Shown here: positions 54,493 to 62,874 of the stretch, piece after piece
How positions within the stretch are numbered: position 1 is the stretch's first letter
How the letters are laid out: every line of letters starts with the position of its first letter
Source: Bacteroidota bacterium
GTDB taxonomy: Bacteria; Bacteroidota; Bacteroidia; Chitinophagales; Chitinophagaceae
Assembly: GCA_947457075.1 (NCBI GenBank)
Contig: CANGUG010000005.1
Location: 62,001-126,000 of the forward strand
Length of the DNA: 64,000 nt
Direction of reading: 5' to 3'
Notes under the pieces: generated by a model
Databases searched by the model: none
The model's input: only the letters and a program-made list of their open reading frames with translations
What the model was told of the DNA's origin: nothing
Position numbers and translations under genes: made by a program

Positions 54493-55311
54493 TTACTTGC
54501 CTGCAAGTTCGTTGTATAAATCTAAATACTCTGTTAAATCGGAATCCCACCCATTAAAAGGAACTACTTTTTTGCCTTTTACTGCGGAGAATTCTGATAC
54601 TAGTTTTTTATCTATGATATCCGAGCCAAAAGTAATTGCATCGGCATAGCTGGCTCCTCCTCTAAACAATGCAGCATTGTTTAGCTCTTTGAACGCTTCC
54701 AATTCTTTGTCCTTAATATTAGTATTAATAATGGCTTTTTCTAAAAAGTCTTTACTGAACTTTTCCTCAAAAGTGTTTGCGCCAATGGTAAATACGACTT
54801 TTGAATTAGAGAAAACAGGTTCTTTTTTAAAGGCCGTTTTAATGTAGGCAGGAATTAATCCTGTCATCCAACCACTACAATGAATAATATCTGGAGGCCA
54901 GCCAAATTTCTTAACTGTTTCCAAAGCACCCCTGCAAAAGAACACTGTTCTTAATGCATTATCGTCAAACCAGGTTTCATTGTCGTCATGGAAAATTTGC
55001 TTGCGCTTAAAGAAGTCTTCATTTTCTAAAAAATAAACCTGTAAACGGGCATTCGGTAAAGAAGCTACTTTAATTTGCAAAGGATAGTCATCTCCCTCTA
55101 CTTGAACATTGATGCCAGAAAGTCTAACCACTTCATGTAAACGGTGTCTTCTTTCATTGATAACACCAAATCTTGGCATAATACATCGTACTTCAAGTCC
55201 ACTGTCATTACTTTTAATGGCCAGTTTATTAATTATCTCGGCAAACTCTGTCAACTCTAAATAAGGTGACATTTCGGTCGCGATATATAATATTCGTTTT
55301 TTTTCAGACAT
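54493..55311 (-). CDS. Truncated GT5 (glycogen/starch synthase-like) protein lacking key motif
   Basis: From ATG 55311 (MSEKKRILYIATEMSPYLEL, 272 residues) this resembles only the N-terminal Rossmann half of GT5 synthases: ILYIATEMSPY, EVRCIMPRFGVINERRH, PDIIHCSGWMTGLIPAYIK and a late ADAITFGSDI. The KAGGL ADP-glucose motif of GlgA is replaced by ELTEFAE, and the whole C-terminal GT1 half is absent, so glycogen synthase activity is unlikely. A longer reading frame continues 94 codons upstream, but it overlaps the divergent flippase gene and lacks family resemblance. DUF4270 follows after 15 bases. Related short proteins are often mis-named glycogen synthase. Confidence 0.78.
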   Translation of the reverse strand: MSEKKRILYIATEMSPYLELTEFAEIINKLAIKSNDSGLEVRCIMPRFGVINERRHRLHEVVRLSGINVQVEGDDYPLQIKVASLPNARLQVYFLENEDFFKRKQIFHDDNETWFDDNALRTVFFCRGALETVKKFGWPPDIIHCSGWMTGLIPAYIKTAFKKEPVFSNSKVVFTIGANTFEEKFSKDFLEKAIINTNIKDKELEAFKELNNAALFRGGASYADAITFGSDIIDKKLVSEFSAVKGKKVVPFNGWDSDLTEYLDLYNELAGK

Positions 55312-55348
55312 TCCTTTTGGGTTTAACTCAAAACCATCTATGAGTTGG

Positions 55349-55356
55349 CGAAGGTA
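55349..55356 (-). promoter_or_regulatory. -7-like box for the truncated GT5-DUF4270 pair
   Basis: The minus strand reads TACCTTCG, a TAnnTTcG variant, 37 bases before ATG 55311. It supports this ATG over the long upstream extension. Confidence 0.4.
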
Positions 55357-55448
55357 CGAAATTGTAAGCACTTTAAGAAACCCTAAAAAAGGCCAATAAA
55401 TAGCTTCCTTATTCCAAGATTTATAGCAGTTTTGATTGTAAATTGCAA

Positions 55449-55456
55449 TACATTCG
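55449..55456 (+). promoter_or_regulatory. -7-like box for the flippase-hldE-ALDH run
   Basis: TACATTCG, a TAnnTTcG variant, ends 15 bases before ATG 55472. A TTTG lies 14 bases upstream, closer than the usual spacing. Confidence 0.4.
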
Positions 55457-55471
55457 AAAAAACTAACAATA

Positions 55472-56452
55472 ATGGGGAAATTTCTGAAAATAGGCTTCTT
55501 TTTCCTAATTGGCATTTTGCTGATTTGGTGGAGTTTACAACAAATACCCCCCCAGGAATGGGACAAATTCACCACGGCATTAAAAACAACCAATTACTTG
55601 ATGCTAGTGCCCGTTTTTATCATTCTTACCTTCTCCCACTTCCTGAGGGCCCTTAGATGGAGGCTCATTATGGAACCCCTAGGATATCAACCTTCCATTG
55701 TCAATACCTTCCTGGCGGTCCTTATTGGCTACCTGGCCAATTTAGCCGTTCCTCGTTTGGGGGAAGTGTTAAAATGCACCCTACTCTCCAAATATGAAAA
55801 AGTACCCGCCGAAAAAATTGTCGGAACCATTGTAGCCGAAAGGGCGTTTGATGTTTTAAGTTTAGGGGTGGTATTTGTCCTAGCACTCACCTTTCAATTT
55901 GATGTTATTCAAACTGGCTGGAACGAGCTTAACGCACAAAACACACAACAAGCCAACTCCCCTAACAATCATTTTATATTATATGCCTTCATTGGTTTTA
56001 TTAGCATAAGCCTCCTTTTATTATGGATTTTTAAAGCCAAATTGCAAAAAATAATTATTCGGATTAAGCAAATTATAGCAGGGATTTGGGAAGGAGTTAT
56101 TAGTGCGACCAAACTAAAAAAACAGCAACTTTTCTTTTTGTATAGTTTTGGCATTTGGTTTATGTATTTACTTGCTACCTACATTGGCTTATTTGGCACT
56201 GAAGGAACAGGTAGCTCTTTTGCTACAGCAATTAGTTGCTTGGCTTTTGCAAGTGTTGGCATGATTATTACGCCAGGAGGAATTGGTGCTTATGCACTAC
56301 TAATGGCAATGGTATTAAAATTAAATGGGGTTAGCTATACTTTAGGTTTAGCCAATGGTACCGTTCAATGGTTTGCACAGTTCATTATATTATTAATACT
56401 TGGAGGTACAAGTTTATTGTTACTTCCTATCATCAATAAAAAAGCAAATTGA
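55472..56452 (+). CDS. Lysylphosphatidylglycerol synthase-TM/AglD-like membrane protein
   Basis: A 326-residue integral membrane protein with about eight hydrophobic segments. HFLRALRWRLIMEPLG, the FLAVLIGYLANLAVPRLGEVLKC stretch, and the late SVGMIITPGGIGAYALLMAMVL match the membrane domain shared by MprF flippases and AglD-type proteins (UPF0104). The cytosolic aminoacyl-transferase domain of MprF is missing, so a lipid-flipping or transport role without lysine transfer is likely, by inference. It starts at ATG 55472, divergent from the truncated GT5 gene. hldE begins 1 base after its stop, implying a shared transcript. Confidence 0.83.
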   Translation: MGKFLKIGFFFLIGILLIWWSLQQIPPQEWDKFTTALKTTNYLMLVPVFIILTFSHFLRALRWRLIMEPLGYQPSIVNTFLAVLIGYLANLAVPRLGEVLKCTLLSKYEKVPAEKIVGTIVAERAFDVLSLGVVFVLALTFQFDVIQTGWNELNAQNTQQANSPNNHFILYAFIGFISISLLLLWIFKAKLQKIIIRIKQIIAGIWEGVISATKLKKQQLFFLYSFGIWFMYLLATYIGLFGTEGTGSSFATAISCLAFASVGMIITPGGIGAYALLMAMVLKLNGVSYTLGLANGTVQWFAQFIILLILGGTSLLLLPIINKKAN

Positions 56453-56453
56453 T

Positions 56454-56942
56454 ATGCGTTTTGTAGAAGGGATGGAAAAGAAAATCATGACAGTATCTAA
56501 ATTAAAAGCCATGATGAGCGCTTGGAGAATTACTGGAAAAACAATTTCCTTTACCAATGGCTGTTTTGACATTTTGCATCTGGGTCATTTATTTTCAATT
56601 GGCCAAGCAGCCAAAGAAGCAGATTATTTAATTGTAGGATTAAATAGCGACGATAGCATTAAACGTTTAAAAGGACCTGATCGTCCCATAAATAATACGG
56701 CAAGCCGTGCTTTAATTATTGCCAATTTAGCAATGGTGGATGCGGTTGTTATTTTTGAAGAAGATACCCCATTTGAATTAATCACTGAATTACTGCCTGA
56801 TGTTATTGTCAAAGGAGGAGATTATACTATTGACACTATTGTGGGCGCAAAGGAAGTGATAGCCAATGGGGGCAAAGTGATTATCAACCCTATTGTGGAA
56901 GGCTTTTCAACAACAAATATTATTGAAAAAATAAAAAAATAA
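56454..56942 (+). CDS. hldE: HldE-type heptose-1-phosphate adenylyltransferase domain
   Basis: From ATG 56454 (162 residues) the protein is a stand-alone nucleotidyltransferase: TNGCFDILHLGH places the HxGH motif at 42-45, and LNSDDSIKRLKGPDRPIN plus VIFEEDTPFELI and VVKGGDYT-like VIVKGGDYTID complete the RfaE C-terminal domain. It would convert D-glycero-beta-D-manno-heptose 1-phosphate to the ADP-activated sugar for lipopolysaccharide core. The sugar-kinase half of bifunctional HldE is absent and not nearby. ATGs at 56472 and 56487 are alternative starts. It sits 1 base after the flippase gene and 2 bases before the ALDH gene. Confidence 0.88.
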   Translation: MRFVEGMEKKIMTVSKLKAMMSAWRITGKTISFTNGCFDILHLGHLFSIGQAAKEADYLIVGLNSDDSIKRLKGPDRPINNTASRALIIANLAMVDAVVIFEEDTPFELITELLPDVIVKGGDYTIDTIVGAKEVIANGGKVIINPIVEGFSTTNIIEKIKK

Positions 56943-56944
56943 AT

Positions 56945-58468
56945 ATGGAATTCTTAAACTCACTAAAACTATTGTCCGAAAATGAAGGAACTTCTACTGG
57001 AATTGCAATGGTAAAAAGTAAAGGTGCAATGATTCATAGTTTTTCACCTGTGGATGGCAAAAAAATTGGTGCAGTCACCACCACTGATAAAGAAGCATAT
57101 GAAACGGTGATTTCAACCGCTCAAAATGCTTTTGTTGAATGGAGAAAGTGGCCAGCGCCCAAAAGAGGTGAAGTAGTTAGACAATTGGGCGAAGCATTAC
57201 GCATTGAAAAACAAGCTTTAGGGCAATTGGTAAGTTATGAAATGGGTAAAAGCTTACAGGAAGGTTTAGGCGAAGTGCAAGAAATGATTGACATATGCGA
57301 TTTTGCAGTAGGCCTTTCAAGACAATTATATGGTTTAACCATGCATAGTGAAAGACCTTCACATAGAATGTATGAACAATGGCATCCAATGGGTATTGTA
57401 GGTATTATTTCTGCTTTTAATTTTCCTGTGGCAGTTTGGAGTTGGAATGCTGCTTTAGCTTGGGTATGTGGAAATGTAACTGTATGGAAGCCTAGTGAAA
57501 AAACACCATTATGTGGCAACGCAGTACAAAATATTGTAGCCAAAGTTTTTGCAGACAACAATGTACCTGAAGGGGTAAATAATTTAATTCAAGGAGGGCG
57601 TGAAGTAGGTGAATGGATGAGTCATGATGCACGCATCCCATTGGTTTCTGCAACCGGCTCTACTAGAATGGGTAAAGAATTAAATAAAGCTGTAGCGGGA
57701 AGACTTGGTAAAACCATTTTAGAATTGGGGGGTAACAATGCCATTATAATTACAGAAAACGCCGATTTGGATATGTCCTTAATTGGCGCAGTATTTGGCG
57801 CAGTTGGCACAGCAGGTCAAAGATGTACCAGTACCAGAAGATTAATAATACATGAAAAGGTATATGATAGTTTTGTGTCCAAATTATCGAAAGCTTATCA
57901 ACAAATAAAAATTGGAGACCCTCTTGACAGTAAAAATCATATGGGGCCATTAATTGACAAAGACGCAGTGAATTTATATTTACAAAGTATTGAAGCATGT
58001 AAAAAAGAAGGGGGACAATTTTTAGTGGAAGGAGGTGTCATTGAAGGCCCAGGATTTGAAAGTGGCTGTTATGTGAAACCTTGTATCGCAGCTGCGCAAC
58101 CAAATTATTCAATAGTACAACATGAAACTTTTGCACCTATCTTATATGTGATGAAATATAAAACTATTGAGGAAGCTATCGAAATTCAAAATAATGTTCC
58201 GCAAGGTTTATCATCGGCCATTATGACTTTGAATATGAGGGAATCAGAATTGTTTTTATCTGCACAAGGAAGTGATTGTGGAATTGCCAATGTTAATATT
58301 GGCACCAGTGGTGCAGAAATTGGAGGCGCTTTTGGGGGTGAAAAAGAAACTGGTGGTGGAAGAGAAAGTGGTAGTGATGCATGGAAAGCCTATATGCGTC
58401 GACAAACTAATACCATTAATTGGAGTACGAATTTACCATTAGCCCAAGGCATTCAATTTGATTTATAA
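56945..58468 (+). CDS. ALDH7-type aldehyde dehydrogenase
   Basis: An NAD-linked dehydrogenase of 507 residues in the ALDH7 (antiquitin) family. Landmarks are WHPMGIVGIISAFNFP, ELGGNNAIII, catalytic cysteine in GTAGQRCTSTRR, and the closing NIGTSGAEIGGAFGGEKETG with GRESGSDAWKAYMRRQT, which is diagnostic for ALDH7. Members oxidise alpha-aminoadipate semialdehyde (piperideine-6-carboxylate) in lysine breakdown and other aldehydes in stress protection. No other lysine-catabolism gene is visible here, so the role is inferred from the family. It lies 2 bases after hldE and 4 bases before the subtilase gene. Confidence 0.9.
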   Translation: MEFLNSLKLLSENEGTSTGIAMVKSKGAMIHSFSPVDGKKIGAVTTTDKEAYETVISTAQNAFVEWRKWPAPKRGEVVRQLGEALRIEKQALGQLVSYEMGKSLQEGLGEVQEMIDICDFAVGLSRQLYGLTMHSERPSHRMYEQWHPMGIVGIISAFNFPVAVWSWNAALAWVCGNVTVWKPSEKTPLCGNAVQNIVAKVFADNNVPEGVNNLIQGGREVGEWMSHDARIPLVSATGSTRMGKELNKAVAGRLGKTILELGGNNAIIITENADLDMSLIGAVFGAVGTAGQRCTSTRRLIIHEKVYDSFVSKLSKAYQQIKIGDPLDSKNHMGPLIDKDAVNLYLQSIEACKKEGGQFLVEGGVIEGPGFESGCYVKPCIAAAQPNYSIVQHETFAPILYVMKYKTIEEAIEIQNNVPQGLSSAIMTLNMRESELFLSAQGSDCGIANVNIGTSGAEIGGAFGGEKETGGGRESGSDAWKAYMRRQTNTINWSTNLPLAQGIQFDL

Positions 58469-58472
58469 TCAT

Positions 58473-60125
58473 ATGAAAAGGACATTATTACTATTCGCTG
58501 TTTTTTGTATTTATATAGTAAGTTTTGGACAAAGCAATGTATCGAGTCAAAACTGGCATTGGAAGGACTATGCCAAAGATAAAATTCATGGCATCAGCCT
58601 TTATCAGGCATACCAGCATCTTGCTACAATTAATAAAAAACCTTCCCCAATTATCGTTGCAGTCATGGATGGAGGAGTGGACACCAATCATATTGAAATA
58701 AACAGTAAACTCTGGATAAACAAAAAGGAAATACCCTACAACGGTGTCGATGATGATCATAATGGCTATACCGACGACCTACATGGTTGGAATTTTTTAG
58801 GCGGCAAAGACGGAAGAAATATTGATAAAGCCGATGCAGAAAAAACCAGGGTTTATCATCAATTCAAAACACTGTATGAGGGCAAATCAATTGATGCTAG
58901 TAAATTAAACGCAACTCAAAGAAATCAATATGAAATGTGGAAGCAGGCAGCAGCTGAAGTTGAGTTCTCAGAAGAAGAGGCAGCCAATTTAAGGTACATT
59001 AGTATGGCTGCCAAGGCAATTCAAAAATTAGGGAATACTATCATCTCAGAAATGAAAGACGCTAGTTTCTCTGTAATCGCCCTTGAATCTTATCAACCCC
59101 TTGGCCGCAATACACTTGAAGCGAAAATGGCCTACTTGCGTACGATTAAAATATTAGGTGTTGAAAAAGAAGCCCCTTATGTAGAAATCATTAATGATTT
59201 AAAGGAATACATTGAAGGAAAAGAAAAATCGGCAAAGGCCAAAATGGAAGCACCTAGCCCAATTAGGGCAGAGATTGTGAAAGACAATTATGAAAATTTT
59301 GCTGATAAATTTTATGGCAACAATGATATCACAGGACCAAATGCAAAACACGGGACGCATGTAGCAGGATTAGTAGCCAGCATTCCTGATTCCAACTGGA
59401 ATGTGAATGCGCTTTACCCAGGCATTCAAATTATGGGTGTACGTGTCGTTCCTGATGGAGATGAATATGACAAGGATGTTGCTTTAGGGATTAGATACGC
59501 AGTGGACAATGGTGCAAAAATCATTAATATGAGTTTTGGGAAATCATTTTCACCTGAACAAATTTGGGTGGATCAAGCTATCAGGTATGCCGCTGCGAAG
59601 GACGTATTAATTATTCACGCTGCGGGAAATGAATATTATGACTTAAATGTAAAAGCAGTTTATCCATCTCCTTATTCAAGTGCTTTAAATGATACCGCAA
59701 CAAATGTTTTGACGGTTGCAGCAAGTAGCGATGAATCTATCAACAATACGCTTTTAACTGACTTTAGTAATTTTGGCTATAAAATAGTTGATGTACTTTC
59801 ACCTGGGAATAAAATTTATTCAACCCTGCCTGGGAAAACAAATCATGGCTATTTGCAAGGTACGAGTATGGCGGCTCCTATCGTTAGCCATATTGCAGCA
59901 ATGATCAGATCCTATTATCCATCGCTAACTGCTGTGGAGGTGAAAAAAATAATCATGCAATCTGTATGGAAGCCAATGAATGAAAATACTTCCTATGAAG
60001 TACCAGAAAAAGAAGAAACAAAAACACTTTCAGCAATAGCTGCTGCAGGTGGAATTGTCAATGCCGAAAAAGCAATTCAAATGGCGGGTAAGTATAAGCC
60101 TACTAAACTTACAAAAACGAAATAA
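58473..60125 (+). CDS. Secreted S8 (subtilisin-like) serine peptidase
   Basis: From ATG 58473 (550 residues) there is a signal peptide (1-20, ending VSFGQ) and a subtilase domain with Asp66 in VAVMDGGVD, His293 in KHGTHVAGL, oxyanion Asn386 in HAAGNE and Ser465 in GTSMAAP. Between Asp and His lie about 225 residues, against about 32 in subtilisin; the insert is charged and mostly helical. No propeptide inhibitor domain is obvious. The protein should act in the periplasm or outside. The in-frame TTG at 58458 lies inside the ALDH gene and is less likely. It is the fourth gene of a tight run. Confidence 0.9.
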   Translation: MKRTLLLFAVFCIYIVSFGQSNVSSQNWHWKDYAKDKIHGISLYQAYQHLATINKKPSPIIVAVMDGGVDTNHIEINSKLWINKKEIPYNGVDDDHNGYTDDLHGWNFLGGKDGRNIDKADAEKTRVYHQFKTLYEGKSIDASKLNATQRNQYEMWKQAAAEVEFSEEEAANLRYISMAAKAIQKLGNTIISEMKDASFSVIALESYQPLGRNTLEAKMAYLRTIKILGVEKEAPYVEIINDLKEYIEGKEKSAKAKMEAPSPIRAEIVKDNYENFADKFYGNNDITGPNAKHGTHVAGLVASIPDSNWNVNALYPGIQIMGVRVVPDGDEYDKDVALGIRYAVDNGAKIINMSFGKSFSPEQIWVDQAIRYAAAKDVLIIHAAGNEYYDLNVKAVYPSPYSSALNDTATNVLTVAASSDESINNTLLTDFSNFGYKIVDVLSPGNKIYSTLPGKTNHGYLQGTSMAAPIVSHIAAMIRSYYPSLTAVEVKKIIMQSVWKPMNENTSYEVPEKEETKTLSAIAAAGGIVNAEKAIQMAGKYKPTKLTKTK

Positions 60126-60169
60126 AATAAATAGACAAGTCCTCATTAATCACTTTTTAAAATTAAACA

Positions 60170-60682
60170 ATGCCTCGACCTAGTGCGACTGAATACAATA
60201 GCTTTTTTCAAACCTATTTAAATTATACCAGCGGAAAAGATTATAACATATTGGTTCAGCAATACCATGAGCGCATTACCGAATCATGGGCTGCAATCCC
60301 TGCCGAAAAAGTAAATTATGCTTATGCCGAAGGGAAATGGACCATAAAACAAATGTTACAACATGTAATTGATACAGAAAGAATATTTGCCTACCGTGCT
60401 TTGGCTATTGCTAGAAAAGAGCCTGCTTCCTTACTAGGATTTGATGAAAATGAATACGCAAAAAATGGAACAGCCGCCCATAGAAATTGGAAAGACATGT
60501 TAATTGAATGGAGGGTTGTTAGGCAATCAACAAATTTACTATTTGCTTCTTTTACTGAAGAACAATTAAAATTAACAGGCACTGCTAATGGGAATCCAAT
60601 TTCAGTCAATGCCATTGGATTTATCTTATTTGGACATGCTTTGCATCATTTACATATTCTAAAAGAACGATACGAGCTATAA
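60170..60682 (+). CDS. DinB family four-helix protein
   Basis: A 170-residue DinB/YfiT-like protein. These are four-helix bundles that bind a metal through three histidines and often act as thiol transferases or have unknown roles. Likely ligands lie in MLQHVIDTER (first helix) and GHALHHLHILKERYEL (last helix), the pattern of the DinB_2 group. It is unrelated to DNA polymerase IV, which shares the old name. It starts at ATG 60170, 44 bases after the peptidase gene on the same strand, so read-through is possible. A very strong GC hairpin follows. Confidence 0.82.
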   Translation: MPRPSATEYNSFFQTYLNYTSGKDYNILVQQYHERITESWAAIPAEKVNYAYAEGKWTIKQMLQHVIDTERIFAYRALAIARKEPASLLGFDENEYAKNGTAAHRNWKDMLIEWRVVRQSTNLLFASFTEEQLKLTGTANGNPISVNAIGFILFGHALHHLHILKERYEL

Positions 60683-60716
60683 CTAGTTGAGGTAATCAAC
60701 ATTTAGAATACGACAT

Positions 60717-60745
60717 AAAAAGGGCCCCCATTTGGGGGCCCTTTT
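60717..60745. terminator. Strong bidirectional GC-rich terminator
   Basis: AAAAGGGCCCCC pairs with GGGGGCCCTTTT around a four-base loop (ATTT, 60730-60733). It lies between dinB and the convergent yceI gene and has A- and T-runs suitable for both strands. Its GC content stands out in this AT-rich window. Confidence 0.92.
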
Positions 60746-60773
60746 ATATAATACAACTATCGTGGTTGATTTA

Positions 60774-61343
60774 TTATTTTCCGTACAAGTGAATGGCCAA
60801 TTGAACATCTGAATCAATTGCACCTATACCATATTTTACACCAAATACAGTTCTGTCTAAAGGAAAGAATGCTTCAGCAAAAAATCCCTTCGCTGGATCA
60901 ACACTTCTGATATAAGTGGTAAATGTGATAGGGGCTTTAATACCACGTAATGTCAAATCACCAGAAACAGTAGCTCGGTCAGCTCTTGTATAATTTACGC
61001 TTTGAATCGTAAAAGTGGATTGTCCAAAAACCATGGCATCTAAAAAATCAGCTGAAATTAAGTGCTTTGCTAAGTTATCACCTGCACCATCAGTCACTTT
61101 TAAGCCTGCAACATCAATTACAAAGCTACCTCCTACTAATTTACCTCCTTCCACTTTAATTGAACCTGATTTCACAGGGAAATAACCTGTATGAAAATCA
61201 CTAGTTTTAGAACCAGTAAAATCAATTTTACTTTTAGCAGCATCCACCGTAAAAGTGGTTACATCTTTTTTACCTGGTTTTGTGGTAAATGAAAATAAAG
61301 CTACTGATGCAAGCACCATCATTGATAACATGATTTTTTTCAT
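60774..61343 (-). CDS. yceI: YceI family lipid-binding-like protein
   Basis: A 189-residue exported protein: signal peptide about 1-20 (MLSMMVLASVALFSF), then a YceI lipocalin-like beta barrel beginning TTFTVDAAKSKIDFTGSK and continuing GYFPVKSGSIKVEGGKLVGGSFVID, with DLTLRGIKAPITFT and the closing DSDVQLAIHLYGK. YceI proteins bind isoprenoid or fatty-acid-like lipids in the periplasm; the ligand here is unknown. It starts at ATG 61343. Its promoter is one of the best -33/-7 matches in the window, with a 59-base gap to the ATG. Confidence 0.9.
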   Translation of the reverse strand: MKKIMLSMMVLASVALFSFTTKPGKKDVTTFTVDAAKSKIDFTGSKTSDFHTGYFPVKSGSIKVEGGKLVGGSFVIDVAGLKVTDGAGDNLAKHLISADFLDAMVFGQSTFTIQSVNYTRADRATVSGDLTLRGIKAPITFTTYIRSVDPAKGFFAEAFFPLDRTVFGVKYGIGAIDSDVQLAIHLYGK

Positions 61344-61402
61344 ATTTTATTGTTTTGTTTTTTGAATAATTTTATTAAATATCCTATAAAAAAGATAGAC
61401 CT

Positions 61403-61433
61403 CAAAGTTATTAATCAATGTTTAAACAACAAA
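61403..61433 (-). promoter_or_regulatory. Consensus promoter for yceI
   Basis: On the minus strand TTTG (61433-61430) is followed after exactly 19 bases by TAACTTTG (61410-61403). This is a full Bacteroidota -33/-7 match, 59 bases before the ATG. Confidence 0.7.
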
Positions 61434-61491
61434 ATATAATTTTTCCATTTATTTTGCTAGTTTTTAACCTGATTTTGTGTTGTTTATCTTG

Positions 61492-61499
61492 TATCTTCG
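61492..61499 (+). promoter_or_regulatory. -7-like box for sucC
   Basis: TATCTTCG, a TAnnTTcG variant, ends 16 bases before ATG 61516. It lies inside the reading frame extended to an upstream GTG at 61477, arguing for the ATG start. Confidence 0.45.
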
Positions 61500-61515
61500 C
61501 CAAAATTTCAATAGC

Positions 61516-62727
61516 ATGAACCTGCACGAATACCAAGCAAAAGAGTTACTAAAAAAGTATAATGTTCCCGTACAAGAAGGGATCGCAGTAAAAAAAGTGG
61601 AAGACGCTGTCGCTGCTTACCAAAAAATATCAACTGAAACCAACAATAAGTTTGCTGTTGTAAAAGCACAAATACATGCTGGTGGACGTGGAAAAGGTAC
61701 CATTGTTGGCACTGAACAACGTGGAGTAGCCGTTGGAAAATCAGCAGAGGATATCGAAAAATTTGCTAAAAATATTTTAGGTGGAACCTTGGTGACCATT
61801 CAAACTGGACCTACTGGTAAAGTAGTGAACCAAATTTTGGTGGCACAGGACGTTTACTACGATGGTCCTCAACCAACCAAGGAGTTTTACTTATCCATTT
61901 TATTAGATCGTACTAAAGGAATGAATGTGATTATGTACAGTACCGAGGGCGGTATGAATATTGAAGATGTTGCACATGACACTCCTGAAAAAATATTTAA
62001 AGAGTGGGTACACCCAGGTGGTGGCTTACAAGGATTTCAAGCTAGAAAAATTGCGTTTAACTTAGGTTTAAGTGGAGATGCAATGAAAAACTGCGTAAAA
62101 TTCGTTACTAATTTATACAATGCATACGTTGGATTAGACTGTGCAATGTTGGAAATTAACCCATTGTTCAAAACAGCTGATGATAAAATTATCGCTGTAG
62201 ATTGTAAAATGAATTTAGATGATAACGCCTTAATGCGTCATCCTGATTTATTGGCGCTCCGTGATGTGACTGAAGAAGATCCTACCGAAGTAGAAGCAGG
62301 TGAATTTAACCTGAATTTTGTGAAATTAGATGGTAACGTAGGTTGTATGGTAAATGGTGCTGGTTTAGCAATGGCTACCATGGATATGATTAAGTTAAGT
62401 GGTGGTGAACCCGCTAACTTCTTAGACGTAGGGGGTACTGCCAATGCACAAACAGTAGAGGCTGGATTTAGAATTATCATGAAAGATCCGAATGTAAAAG
62501 CGATATTAATTAACATCTTTGGCGGTATCGTTCGCTGTGACCGTGTTGCTGCAGGTGTCATTGAAGCTTTCAACAAATTAGGCAATATCAATATCCCCAT
62601 CATTGTTCGTTTACAAGGAACCAATGCGGTGGAAGCAAAAAAATTAATTGATGAAAGTGGATTGAAAGTTCAATCTGCGATTTTATTAAGCGAAGCTGCT
62701 GACTTAGTGAAGCAAGCCGTTGCTTGA
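61516..62727 (+). CDS. sucC: Succinate-CoA ligase (ADP-forming) subunit beta
   Basis: SucC with SucD interconverts succinyl-CoA and succinate while making ATP in the TCA cycle. From ATG 61516 (MNLHEYQAKELLKKYNVPVQ, 403 residues) it has the ATP-grasp fold with AQIHAGGRGKG, the ALEINPL-like MLEINPLFKT, MNLDDNALMRHP, GAGLAMATMD and NIFGGIVRCDRVA. The length is normal. The GTG at 61477 would add 13 residues across a promoter-like box and is rejected. sucD is not adjacent, so the gene stands alone here. A hairpin terminator follows. Confidence 0.95.
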   Translation: MNLHEYQAKELLKKYNVPVQEGIAVKKVEDAVAAYQKISTETNNKFAVVKAQIHAGGRGKGTIVGTEQRGVAVGKSAEDIEKFAKNILGGTLVTIQTGPTGKVVNQILVAQDVYYDGPQPTKEFYLSILLDRTKGMNVIMYSTEGGMNIEDVAHDTPEKIFKEWVHPGGGLQGFQARKIAFNLGLSGDAMKNCVKFVTNLYNAYVGLDCAMLEINPLFKTADDKIIAVDCKMNLDDNALMRHPDLLALRDVTEEDPTEVEAGEFNLNFVKLDGNVGCMVNGAGLAMATMDMIKLSGGEPANFLDVGGTANAQTVEAGFRIIMKDPNVKAILINIFGGIVRCDRVAAGVIEAFNKLGNINIPIIVRLQGTNAVEAKKLIDESGLKVQSAILLSEAADLVKQAVA

Positions 62728-62786
62728 TAATTCTTCAGCCCTAAATTAAAATTTAACGGGCTTTGAATTATCCTCTTATGACTTTT

Positions 62787-62816
62787 AATAAAGCCTCGAA
62801 TTTTCGAGGCTTTATT
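62787..62816. terminator. Bidirectional terminator after sucC
   Basis: AATAAAGCCTCGAA (62787-62800) pairs with TTCGAGGCTTTATT (62803-62816). It lies 59 bases after sucC and 58 bases past the stop of the convergent SprT-like gene. Confidence 0.85.
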
Positions 62817-62874
62817 GTTTCTTTTCATACGCCATTTTGGAAGAAAATAATGGCTTTGAAAAATGCAATTATGA

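Noticed and set aside
55312..55593. A 94-codon upstream extension of the truncated GT5 protein
   Set aside because: It overlaps the start of the divergent flippase gene, has no family resemblance, and a -7-like box at 55349 lies inside it; ATG 55311 gives the recognisable opening.
61477..61515. GTG start for sucC adding 13 residues
   Set aside because: SucC proteins begin at MNLHEYQ, and a promoter-like TATCTTCG box lies within the proposed extension.
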